Assembly: GCF_030658505.1 (NCBI RefSeq)
Contig: NZ_JAUTXR010000115.1
Span: forward strand, 1-64,000
Source of the DNA: Stenotrophomonas raiganjensis (SeqCode)
GTDB taxonomy: Bacteria; Pseudomonadota; Gammaproteobacteria; Xanthomonadales; Xanthomonadaceae
Reading direction: 5' to 3'
Length of the DNA stretch: 64,000 nt
Below the pieces are notes generated by a model, which searched no databases, was not told where the DNA came from, and was given only the letters and a program-made list of their open reading frames with translations. This document shows, in pieces, positions 35,733 to 43,012 of this stretch; the stretch's first letter is position 1, and the number at the start of each line of letters is the position of its first letter. The position numbers and the translations under genes are program-made.

Positions 35733-36052
35733 CGTATTTCCCTTTCTTGTGGTGTGAATGCCGGAATCGGCAGAAGCACCGGCCCGAACCGTGGGCTGGC
35801 TTGCGTTGGCGAGGTTCGAAGTCCGGCGAGTCAGCGGATCCCCCTATCGATCCGCCGTGCACATGACGCTAATGACCAAAACCGGACACCACAAGATTTT
35901 CAGCGTCTTTTCAGCAAGATGAAATGTCTGATCTGAGACTTTCCGGGTCGAAGGTTTGTGAAGGTGAAGGAACTTTCTCGCGCCCTGCACGCACCTGACT
36001 GGGTCATCACGTGTCTCGTGATGACTTTGCCGACATCGGCGTCCGCCGATCA

Positions 36053-36091
36053 GGGTCGGATCCCTTTTCCCAAGGAAAAGGGATCCGACCC
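36053..36091. repeat. Perfect 18-bp palindrome containing GGATCC
   Basis: The arms 36053-36070 and 36074-36091 (GGGTCGGATCCCTTTTCC and its complement) are perfectly self-complementary around CAA. It is related to the palindrome at 17679-17707. It lies in the 455-base gap between the protease and ilvE genes (35733-36187); apart from this, a terminator and one GTAG hairpin, nothing gene-like is seen there. Confidence 0.8.
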
Positions 36092-36112
36092 CACCCGCCT
36101 GACCAGAACGCA

Positions 36113-36139
36113 GAAAGCCCGTCACGGGGACGGGCTTTC
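36113..36139 (-). terminator. Terminator of ilvE
   Basis: GAAAGCCCGTC/GACGGGCTTTC forms a perfect 11-bp stem with a 5-base loop, followed on the minus strand by TGCGTTCT. It lies about 50 bases past the ilvE stop. Confidence 0.65.
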
Positions 36140-36149
36140 CGGAAGAACC

Positions 36150-36171
36150 GTCGAGCATGGCTCGACGCTAC
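36150..36171 (-). repeat. SMAG hairpin
   Basis: On the minus strand GTAGCGTCGAGC-CATGCTCGAC is a GTAG-initiated hairpin of the type seen throughout the window. It lies between ilvE and its terminator. Confidence 0.8.
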
Positions 36172-36187
36172 AGGTCAGTGCAGGCGA

Positions 36188-37282
36188 TCAGCCCAGCTTG
36201 ACCAGCCAGTTGTGGCGGTCCGGCAGGCGGCCGTACTGGATGTCGGTCAGTTCCTTGCGCAGCGACATGGTCACTTCGCCGGCCGGCGCGTTGATGTCGC
36301 CCACCGAGAAGCCCTCGCCCTTCAGCTGGCCGATCGGGGTGACCACTGCGGCGGTGCCGCAGGCGAACACTTCACTGATGGCACCGGACGCAACACCGTC
36401 CTTCCATTCGTCGATGCTGACCTTGCGCTCTTCGACCTTCATGCCGCGGTCGCGGGCCAACTGCAGGATGCTCTCGCGGGTGATGCCCTCGAGGATGCTG
36501 CCGGACAGTTCCGGGGTGACCAGGGTGCCGTCCTTGTAGACCAGGAACACGTTCATGCCACCCAGTTCTTCCAGATACTTGCCCTCGACCGGATCCAGGA
36601 ACAGCACCTGCGAGCAGCCCTGCGCCTGCGCCTTCTGCTGCGGCAGCAGCGAGGCGGCGTAGTTGCCGCCGCACTTGGCGGCGCCGGTGCCGCCCTTGGC
36701 TGCACGCGCGTATTCGGTGGACAGCCAGATCGACACCGGGGCGACGCCCTTGGCGAAGTACGGGCCCGCCGGGCTGGCGATGACGTAGTAGCCGGCCTTG
36801 TGTGCGCCACGCACGCCGAGGAAGGCTTCGTCGCCGATCATGAACGGACGGAAGTACAGGCTCGACTCATCGGCCGACGGCACCCAGGCGCTGTCGACGG
36901 CAATCAGCTGCTTCAGCGATTCGACGAAGATCTCCACCGGCAGTTCCGGCAGCGCCAGGCGCTGCGCCGAACGCTGCAGGCGACGGCCGTTGGCATCCGG
37001 GCGGAAGGTCCAGATCGAACCGTCGGCATGGCGATAGGCCTTGATGCCTTCGAAGATTTCCTGGCCGTAGTGCAGCACGGCCGCGGCCGGGTCCAGCTGC
37101 AGCGGGCCGTAGGCACGCACGTTGGCGTTGTGCCAGCCGGCATCCTTGTCCCAGCGCACTTCCACCATGTGATCGGTGAAGTGCAGGCCGAAGCCCGGCT
37201 TCTCCAGGATCTGGGCGCGCTCTTCAGCGCTGCGCGGGTGGTCCGAACGGGTGACGGCAAAGCTGGGGATGGACTGGGACAC
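36188..37282 (-). CDS. ilvE: Branched-chain amino acid aminotransferase
   Basis: The 364-residue class IV PLP enzyme is of the long, BCAT-like type. It makes Leu, Ile and Val from their keto acids with glutamate. The PLP region contains GTGAAKCGGNYAASL with the Schiff-base Lys, followed by FLDPVEGKYLEELGGMN and GTAAVVTPI, typical of the family. Translation appears to start at GTG (37282), with AGGA about 10 bases before it. It is monocistronic here: sufT lies 59 bases upstream on the same strand and a terminator follows. Confidence 0.95.
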   Translation of the reverse strand: MSQSIPSFAVTRSDHPRSAEERAQILEKPGFGLHFTDHMVEVRWDKDAGWHNANVRAYGPLQLDPAAAVLHYGQEIFEGIKAYRHADGSIWTFRPDANGRRLQRSAQRLALPELPVEIFVESLKQLIAVDSAWVPSADESSLYFRPFMIGDEAFLGVRGAHKAGYYVIASPAGPYFAKGVAPVSIWLSTEYARAAKGGTGAAKCGGNYAASLLPQQKAQAQGCSQVLFLDPVEGKYLEELGGMNVFLVYKDGTLVTPELSGSILEGITRESILQLARDRGMKVEERKVSIDEWKDGVASGAISEVFACGTAAVVTPIGQLKGEGFSVGDINAPAGEVTMSLRKELTDIQYGRLPDRHNWLVKLG

Positions 37283-37341
37283 CGGAGGATTCCTGTTCTG
37301 GTTGCGGGTAGTGCCGGGCCCGCGTCACTGCGGGCCCTGGG

Positions 37342-37893
37342 TCAAAGCATGCCGGTCTCTAGCCGGGCCGCCTCGGACATCATGTGCTGGTTCCACGGCG
37401 GGTCGAACACCAGCTCGACGTCGGCCTCGGCCACCGTCGGGATCATTTCAAGCTTGCTGCGCACGTCGTCGACCAGGATGTCGCCCATGCCACACGCGGG
37501 CGCCGTCAGGGTCATCTTCACGTCGATCTCGCGCTGGCCTTCGTCCAGGTGCTTGATCTCGACCTCGTAGACCAGGCCCAGTTCGACGATGTTCACCGGA
37601 ATTTCGGGATCGAAGCAGGTCCGCAGCTGCTGCCACACCAGCTGTTCCACCTGTTCATCGGTGGCATCGGCCGGCAGCTCCAGCGGCGCCGGTGCCTCCT
37701 TGCCGATGGCGTCGCCGTCCTTGCCGGCGATGCGGAACAGGTTGCCCTCGACAAACACCGAATAACTGCCGCCCAGCGCCTGGGTGATGTACCCATAACT
37801 GCCGGCGGGCAGGGTCACGGTATCGCCCTGCGGGACCATCACGGCCTCGCAATCACGTTCGAAGTGGACAGGTTCGCTGCTACGGGAATACAT
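37342..37893 (-). CDS. sufT: Fe-S cluster assembly factor SufT (DUF59/MIP18 family)
   Basis: The 183-residue protein has an N-terminal SufT-specific part (VMVPQGDTVTLPAG, VEGNLFRIAGKDGDAIG). A C-terminal DUF59 domain follows, with CFDPEIPVNIVELGLVYEV, LTAPACGMG and VFDPPWNQHMMS; the Cys in PACGMG is the conserved one. SufT helps iron-sulfur cluster maturation. The ATG at 37893 begins MYSRSSEPVHFERD; the open frame before it is unsupported. No suf operon is adjacent. Confidence 0.88.
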   Translation of the reverse strand: MYSRSSEPVHFERDCEAVMVPQGDTVTLPAGSYGYITQALGGSYSVFVEGNLFRIAGKDGDAIGKEAPAPLELPADATDEQVEQLVWQQLRTCFDPEIPVNIVELGLVYEVEIKHLDEGQREIDVKMTLTAPACGMGDILVDDVRSKLEMIPTVAEADVELVFDPPWNQHMMSEAARLETGML

Positions 37894-38015
37894 GGGGACC
37901 GATATGGGGCCGTGGCCGAGGCCACGCAAGACGGCATTCTAGCCCAGCCGCCCTGCCGCCGCCGGTGCACTGCGGCAAACCACAGTATCCTGTGGGTGAT
38001 CTTCAGGGAGCTTCG

Positions 38016-38435
38016 ATGTCCTCCAATGCCGCGCGTACCAGGACCGTGACCTGGCTCTGGCCCATCATGCTGTTGCTGGGTCTGGTTGTTGCTCCCCTCG
38101 CCTGGATGGTACTGGCGCTGATGACCGGCCGGCAGGTCGGCTGGATGGCGGTACTGACCGCCCTGGAACTGGTGTTCATGCTGCGCATGGGTACGCTGGG
38201 CCCGGGCCGGCTGCGCATCGTGCTGGTCGTGCTGGGCACCCTGCTGGTAACCGCCGTGGCCAACTGGACCATTGCCAGTGCCTGGATGGGCGGTTCGATC
38301 GGACTGGACCTGTGGGACGCCAGCCTGCGCATGGGCCCGCACCTGGCCTGGACCCTGATCACGCTGGCCAACGGCGCGATGGAATGGATCTGGTTGGCGC
38401 TGGCCGTGGCCGTAGGCGCCTGGCTGGCGCGCTGA
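38016..38435 (+). CDS. Hypothetical four-helix membrane protein
   Basis: The 139-residue protein has four hydrophobic segments (WLWPIMLLLGLVVAPLAWMV; MAVLTALELVFML; LRIVLVVLGTLLVTAVANW; WIWLALAVAVGAWLA). The ATG at 38016 has CAGGGAG about 8 bases upstream. No family is recognised. It converges with pntB across a pair of SMAG hairpins. Confidence 0.75.
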   Translation: MSSNAARTRTVTWLWPIMLLLGLVVAPLAWMVLALMTGRQVGWMAVLTALELVFMLRMGTLGPGRLRIVLVVLGTLLVTAVANWTIASAWMGGSIGLDLWDASLRMGPHLAWTLITLANGAMEWIWLALAVAVGAWLAR

Positions 38436-38449
38436 GCGCACGGGTGCCG

Positions 38450-38519
38450 ATAGCGCCGGGCCATGCCCGGCGAGCGCAGCGGCCGATGCAGAAAGCCGCC
38501 GGGCATGGCCCGGCGCTAC
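38450..38519. repeat. Inverted SMAG pair between convergent genes
   Basis: ATAGCGCCGGGC-CATGCCCGGCG (38450-38472) and an inverted copy ending CCCGGCGCTAC (38495-38519) face each other between the hypothetical membrane gene and pntB. Confidence 0.85.
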
Positions 38520-38529
38520 CGGTACAGCC

Positions 38530-39990
38530 TCAATGCCCGCCGTCGAGCGCCTTCAGTTCGCTCACCAGCGAGGCCGCCGCTTCGGCGCCATCGCCGTACA
38601 GCATGCGGGTGTTGTCGGCGTAGAACAGCGCATTCTCGATGCCGGCAAAACCAGTGCCCTTGCCGCGCTTGATCACCACCACGTTGCGGGCGTTGACCAC
38701 GTCCAGCACCGGCATGCCGTAAATAGGACTGGCCGGATCGGTGTGCGCCACCGGATTGACCACATCGTTTGCACCGATCACCAGCACCACGTCGGTGTTG
38801 GCGAATTCCGGGTTGATGTCGTCCATATCCGCGATCAGGTCGTAGGGCACGCCCGCCTCGGCCAGCAGCACGTTCATGTGCCCGGGCATGCGCCCCGCCA
38901 CCGGGTGGATCGCGAACTTCACCTTGACCCCACGCTGGCCCAGCCGCTGCGCCAGCTCCCAGATCTTGTGCTGGGCCTGCGCCACGGCCATGCCGTAACC
39001 GGGCACGATCACCACGCGCTCGGCAAACGCCATCATCGCCGCCACATCGGCCGCTTCGATCGGCTTCTGCGAACCCGAGATCGCCTGCGCCTCGCCAGCC
39101 GCACCTCCGCCGAAGTTGGAGAACAACACGTTGCGGATCGGCCGGTTCATCGCCTTGGCCATCAGCCGGGTCAGCAGGATGCCCGCCGCGCCGACCATCA
39201 TGCCGGCGATGATCAACGCCTCGTTGCCCAGCACATAGCCCTCGAACGACACCGCCAGGCCGGTGAACGCGTTGTACAACGAGATCACCACCGGCATGTC
39301 GGCGCCACCGATCGGCAACGTCATCAGCACGCCCAGTGCCAGTGCCAGCACGAAGAAGGCGACGATCGCCCAGGTACTGAGCGTGCTGGCCGCGATGATC
39401 GCCAGCACCACCACTGCCAGCGCCACCAGCAGGTTCATCACCTGCTGGCCGGGCCAGGTCACGCGCTTGTCCAGGCGCCCATCCAGCTTGGCCCAGGCGA
39501 TCACTGAACCGGACAGCGACACCGCACCGATCGCCGCGCCGACCACCGCCAGCATCAGCACGGTGGCCGAGGGCTGGCGCGCGGCCAGGTCGGCCAGCGC
39601 CTGTGCGCTCCAGTGGCGGGTATCGCGGTGGGCCAGGAAGGCATAGCGCAGCAGTTCCACCGCGCCGATCGCCGCCGCCGAACCACCGCCCATGCCGTTG
39701 TACAGCGCCACCATCTGCGGCATGTCGGTGATGGCGACCTTGCCGGCCGACCACCAGGCCAGGCCGGCACCCAGCAGCAGCGCCACCAGGATCAACGGCA
39801 CGTTGTGCAGTTCGGGCAGGAAGAAGGTCGCCGCAGTGGCCAGCAACATTCCCAGCCCGGCCCAGCGGATGCCGCTGCGCGCGGTCAGCGGCGAGGCCAT
39901 GCGCTGCAGGCCGAGCAGGAACAGCGTGGCGGCGACCAGGTAGCTGGCCTTGACCAGCCAATCGAGCAGTTCAACGGTGCTGATGTTCAA
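38530..39990 (-). CDS. pntB: NAD(P) transhydrogenase subunit beta
   Basis: The 486-residue inner-membrane protein carries about nine transmembrane helices and then the NADP(H)-binding domain III (VVIVPGYGMAVAQAQHK, IHPVAGRMPGHMNVLLAEA, DINPEFANTDVVLVIGANDVVN). With the alpha subunits it couples hydride transfer from NADH to NADP+ to proton entry, supplying NADPH. Its start overlaps the pntAB stop (ATGA). Confidence 0.96.
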   Translation of the reverse strand: MNISTVELLDWLVKASYLVAATLFLLGLQRMASPLTARSGIRWAGLGMLLATAATFFLPELHNVPLILVALLLGAGLAWWSAGKVAITDMPQMVALYNGMGGGSAAAIGAVELLRYAFLAHRDTRHWSAQALADLAARQPSATVLMLAVVGAAIGAVSLSGSVIAWAKLDGRLDKRVTWPGQQVMNLLVALAVVVLAIIAASTLSTWAIVAFFVLALALGVLMTLPIGGADMPVVISLYNAFTGLAVSFEGYVLGNEALIIAGMMVGAAGILLTRLMAKAMNRPIRNVLFSNFGGGAAGEAQAISGSQKPIEAADVAAMMAFAERVVIVPGYGMAVAQAQHKIWELAQRLGQRGVKVKFAIHPVAGRMPGHMNVLLAEAGVPYDLIADMDDINPEFANTDVVLVIGANDVVNPVAHTDPASPIYGMPVLDVVNARNVVVIKRGKGTGFAGIENALFYADNTRMLYGDGAEAAASLVSELKALDGGH

Positions 39991-40307
39991 GCCTGCGGCT
40001 CCTTCGGTTCGTCCTTGCCGCCCTTGGGCGCGCTCGGCTTGAACATCTCCAGCATGCGCGCGGTGACCACGTAGCCACCGGCGGCGTTGCCGGCACCGAG
40101 CACCACGGCGAGGAAGCCCAGCGCCTTCTCAAGCGGCGTCTGCGCGTGCCCCAGCACCACCATCGCGCCGATCAGCACGATGCCGTGGATGAAGTTGGAA
40201 CCCGACATCAGCGGGGTGTGCAGGATCACCGGCACCCGCGAAATGATCACGTGGCCGGCGATGGCGGCCAGCATGAAGATGTACAGCGCTACGAACCCGT
40301 CACTCAC
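39987..40307 (-). CDS. pntAB: NAD(P) transhydrogenase membrane alpha part (PntAB/alpha-2)
   Basis: The 106-residue protein has three transmembrane helices and corresponds to the C-terminal membrane part of one-piece PntA. SRVPVILHTPLMSGSNFIHGI is the family signature (residues about 24-44). The GTG at 40307 was chosen because GGGAG lies 8 bases before it, while the TTG at 40313 is only 2 bases from it. The gene overlaps pntB. The soluble alpha subunit is not directly upstream as usual but 1.6 kb away, beyond a cassette on the other strand. Confidence 0.92.
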   Translation of the reverse strand: MSDGFVALYIFMLAAIAGHVIISRVPVILHTPLMSGSNFIHGIVLIGAMVVLGHAQTPLEKALGFLAVVLGAGNAAGGYVVTARMLEMFKPSAPKGGKDEPKEPQA

Positions 40308-40435
40308 TGGCAACGCTCCCGCTCTGTCTTCGTCGGCCCATCATAACCACGGGCTGAACCCCACGTGCACCCGGCGTCAACCGGACGCGCGCTCACGCGT
40401 TGTCGATGGTGACCCCGAGCGAGGAACCGTACCCT

Positions 40436-40990
40436 GTGCTGGTGAGCAGCCCCGTCCCCCCGAGCGCCGAGACCGATGCCCTGCCGGCGTCGCTGGAAGC
40501 GTTCCTGGCCAGCGTCGGCCCGCGTGCGTTCCGTTTCGCCGAGGCCGGTCTGCGCCAGCGCGACGACGCCATGGACGCCGTGCAGGACTCGCTGATGCGC
40601 ATGCTGGACTACGCCGACAAGCCGGCCGCCGAATGGGCGCCGCTGTTCTGGAGCATCCTGCGCCGGCGCGTGATCGACCTGCAGCGCCGACGCCGCTTCC
40701 GCCTGCCGTTCTGGCGCGACAACCAGGATGCCGACGGTGGTGGGATCGACTGGGCCGACCCCGGCCCGGACCCGGCGCAGGCGCACGAACAGCGCCAGCA
40801 GTACCAGCAGCTGGTGCAGGCGCTGCGTACCCTGCCCGCCCGCCAGCGCGAAGCCTTCACCCTGCGCGTGCTGCAGGACCTGGACGGGGCCACCACCGCT
40901 CGCGCCATGGGCTGCAGCGAAGGCGCGGTAAAAACCCATCTGGCACGCGCCCGGCAGGCGCTGCAGGACTACCTGGAGACCCATCCGTGA
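40436..40990 (+). CDS. ECF-type RNA polymerase sigma factor
   Basis: The 184-residue protein is a sigma-70 family member with only regions 2 and 4: DAMDAVQDSLMRML and WSILRRRVIDLQRRRR (region 2), then LPARQREAFTLRVLQDL and ARAMGCSEGAVKTHLARARQAL (region 4 helix-turn-helix). A start at GTG 40436 fits GAGGAA 9 bases upstream; ATG 40406 would add 10 residues but has no ribosome site. The next two genes, a one-helix membrane protein and an exported DUF3106 protein, form its operon and look like its regulators. The cassette lies antisense between pnt genes. Confidence 0.88.
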   Translation: MLVSSPVPPSAETDALPASLEAFLASVGPRAFRFAEAGLRQRDDAMDAVQDSLMRMLDYADKPAAEWAPLFWSILRRRVIDLQRRRRFRLPFWRDNQDADGGGIDWADPGPDPAQAHEQRQQYQQLVQALRTLPARQREAFTLRVLQDLDGATTARAMGCSEGAVKTHLARARQALQDYLETHP

Positions 40991-41313
40991 ACCGCTCCCT
41001 GCCCCCCGATGACATCCTGCGCAACCTGCACGCGCAGTCGCTGCAGGCGTTGTCGCCGGCCACGCTGGCACGGCTGCGGCAGGCCCGCCACGGCGCTGGC
41101 GCAGCACGGCACGGGCGCCTGCGCTGGTGGCTGGCCAGCGCCTGTTCTCTGGTTGTGGCGCTGGGGATCGGCCTGCAGTTCAGCGGCCACGGCCCGCTGT
41201 CGCCCCCCGTGCAGGCGCCGGTGCTGGCCTCGGTGGAAGACAACAGCGCGCTGTACGACGAAAATCCCGATCTGTACCTGTGGCTGGGCGATACCGACCT
41301 GGCGATGGAGTGA
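40987..41313 (+). CDS. Small one-helix membrane protein, putative anti-sigma partner (DUF3619-like)
   Basis: The 108-residue protein has a cytosolic N-terminal half (LPPDDILRNLHAQSLQALSP) and a single helix (WWLASACSLVVALGIGLQF). A short periplasmic tail ends NPDLYLWLGDTDLAME. Its GTG start overlaps the sigma factor stop (GTGA), so the two are translationally coupled, which is usual for sigma/anti-sigma pairs. The anti-sigma role is inferred from position and topology only. Confidence 0.75.
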   Translation: MNRSLPPDDILRNLHAQSLQALSPATLARLRQARHGAGAARHGRLRWWLASACSLVVALGIGLQFSGHGPLSPPVQAPVLASVEDNSALYDENPDLYLWLGDTDLAME

Positions 41314-41316
41314 ACC

Positions 41317-41778
41317 ATGCCCCGATTGAACATCCTGCCGCTGTTGCTGGCCCTGTCGCTGCTGCCGGCCGTCCCCGCGCTGGCGCAGAACACCGCACCC
41401 GCCCCTGCCGCACGCCCCGCGCCTGCCGCACCGCTGCCGGCCTGGGAACAATTGAGTGAAGCGCAGCGGGAATCCCTGCTGGCTCCCCTGCGCGACCGCT
41501 GGAACAGCGCCGATGCAGGCCAGCGCCAGCGCATGCTCTCGCATGGCCAGCGCTGGCAATCGATGAGTCCGGAGGAACGCGACAAGGCGCACCGTGGCCT
41601 GCGCCGCTTCGAGCACATGAGCCCGGAACAGCGCGAGCAGGCACGCGCCCTGTTCGGTCAGATGCGGGACATGCCGCCGGAACAGCGCAATGCCCTGCGC
41701 GAGCGCTGGTCGCAGATGACGCCGGAACAGCGCAAGGACTGGGTGCGCGACAATCCACCGGCGGCGAAGCCGCGGTAA
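41317..41778 (+). CDS. Exported DUF3106 protein
   Basis: The 153-residue protein has a signal peptide (to about residue 24, ...ALAQ). After a Pro-Ala stretch come helical repeats built around MSPEERDKAHRGLRRFEHM, MSPEQREQARALF and MTPEQRKDW. Such P-E-(E/Q)-R repeats resemble periplasmic Zra/CpxP-like sensors. It begins 3 bases after the putative anti-sigma gene and may act as the periplasmic sensor of that system. The role is inferred. Confidence 0.8.
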   Translation: MPRLNILPLLLALSLLPAVPALAQNTAPAPAARPAPAAPLPAWEQLSEAQRESLLAPLRDRWNSADAGQRQRMLSHGQRWQSMSPEERDKAHRGLRRFEHMSPEQREQARALFGQMRDMPPEQRNALRERWSQMTPEQRKDWVRDNPPAAKPR

Positions 41779-41799
41779 AGGCAGCGTTCAACCCTTTGT

Positions 41800-41862
41800 G
41801 GAGCCGAGCCCACGCTCGGTTGCTTTATCGCGCCTGCGCAAGCCGAGCATGGGCTCGGCTCT
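41800..41862. repeat. Inverted SMAG pair
   Basis: GGAGCCGAGCCCACGCTCGGTTGC (41800-41823; arms of 8 bases) faces an inverted copy ending GGGCTCGGCTCTAC (to 41862). They separate the DUF3106 gene from the convergent pntAA. Confidence 0.8.
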
Positions 41863-41880
41863 ACAGAAGGCATATGAGGT

Positions 41881-42960
41881 TCACGCCTGCCAGCGCGTCT
41901 TCGCCAGCAGCTCGTCTTCCCAATCGAAACCGAGCTGCCCCTCACGCACGAACAGCGCGACGAAGTTGAGCAGATTGCGCGCATACATTTCGCTGGCCTG
42001 GGTCGCGCCACGACTGGCCAGGCCCAGCGGGCCATCGATGGTCACGCCCTGGTGTTCGATGCATTGCCCCGGCTGGGTCAGTGCGCAGTTGCCACCGCTC
42101 TCGGCGGCCAGATCCACGATCACGCTGCCGGTGGCCATGCCTTCCACCATCGCCGCAGTGACGATGGTCGGTGCCGGGCGCCCAGGCACCGCCGCCGTGC
42201 AGATCACCACGTCCACGCCGCGCAGGTGGTCGGCCAGGCGGCGCTGCTGCTCGGCGCGCTCCTCATCGGTCAGCGCGCGTGCATAGCCGCCCTCGCCGGC
42301 CGCGCTCACCCCCAGGTCGAGGAAGCGCGCACCCAGCGACTGGATCTGCTCGCGGGTTTCCGGGCGCACGTCGAAGCCTTCCACCTGCGCGCCGAGACGC
42401 CGGGCGGTGGCAATGGCCTGCAGGCCCGCCACGCCCGCGCCGATCACCAGCACCTTGGCCGGTCGCACGGTACCCGCGGCCGTGGTCAGCATCGGGAAGA
42501 AGCGTGGTGCACGTTCGGCGGCGATCAGCGCCGCCTTGTAGCCGGCCATGCCGGCCTGCGAACTGAGCACGTCCATCGCCTGCGCACGGGTGGTGCGCGG
42601 CAGCTGCTGCAGCGGGAACAGGTGCAGGCGGTCATTGGCCGCCAGTGCCGCCAGCGCCGGATCCGTGGCCGGGGCCAACAGGCCGACCACGCTGGCACCG
42701 GGCCTGAGCTGTTCCAGTACGGTTGCTGGCGGCGCCTGCACGCACAGCAGGATGTCGATCTCGGCCCAACGACCGGCGTCGAAGGCTCGCGCACCGGCAT
42801 CGTCATAGGCGGCATCGGTGAAACCCGCGGCCAAACCCGCGCCCGCCTCATACCAGACGGTGATGCCCAGGGCACCGAGCTTGCGCGCGGTCTCCGGCGT
42901 CAGTGCCACGCGCCGTTCGCCCGGCGCGGTCTCCTTGATCCCCAGCAACGCCACGGCCAT
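41881..42960 (-). CDS. pntAA: NAD(P) transhydrogenase soluble alpha part (PntAA/alpha-1)
   Basis: The 359-residue protein is domain I, the NAD(H)-binding part. It has LGIKETAPGERRVALTPET at the N-terminus, SSQAGMAGYKAA, the dinucleotide fold VLVIGAGVAGLQAIATARRLGA and DVRPETREQ. The ATG at 42960 begins MAVALLGIKE; the extra residues upstream have no support. It should assemble with PntAB and PntB, but its gene is separated from theirs by the sigma factor cassette and an SMAG pair, so it needs readthrough or its own promoter balance. Confidence 0.94.
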   Translation of the reverse strand: MAVALLGIKETAPGERRVALTPETARKLGALGITVWYEAGAGLAAGFTDAAYDDAGARAFDAGRWAEIDILLCVQAPPATVLEQLRPGASVVGLLAPATDPALAALAANDRLHLFPLQQLPRTTRAQAMDVLSSQAGMAGYKAALIAAERAPRFFPMLTTAAGTVRPAKVLVIGAGVAGLQAIATARRLGAQVEGFDVRPETREQIQSLGARFLDLGVSAAGEGGYARALTDEERAEQQRRLADHLRGVDVVICTAAVPGRPAPTIVTAAMVEGMATGSVIVDLAAESGGNCALTQPGQCIEHQGVTIDGPLGLASRGATQASEMYARNLLNFVALFVREGQLGFDWEDELLAKTRWQA

Positions 42961-43012
42961 GCAGGTCCCCGCTGATCGGTGAGTTTTTCCGATCCTAGCA
43001 GGCGGCACCCGC

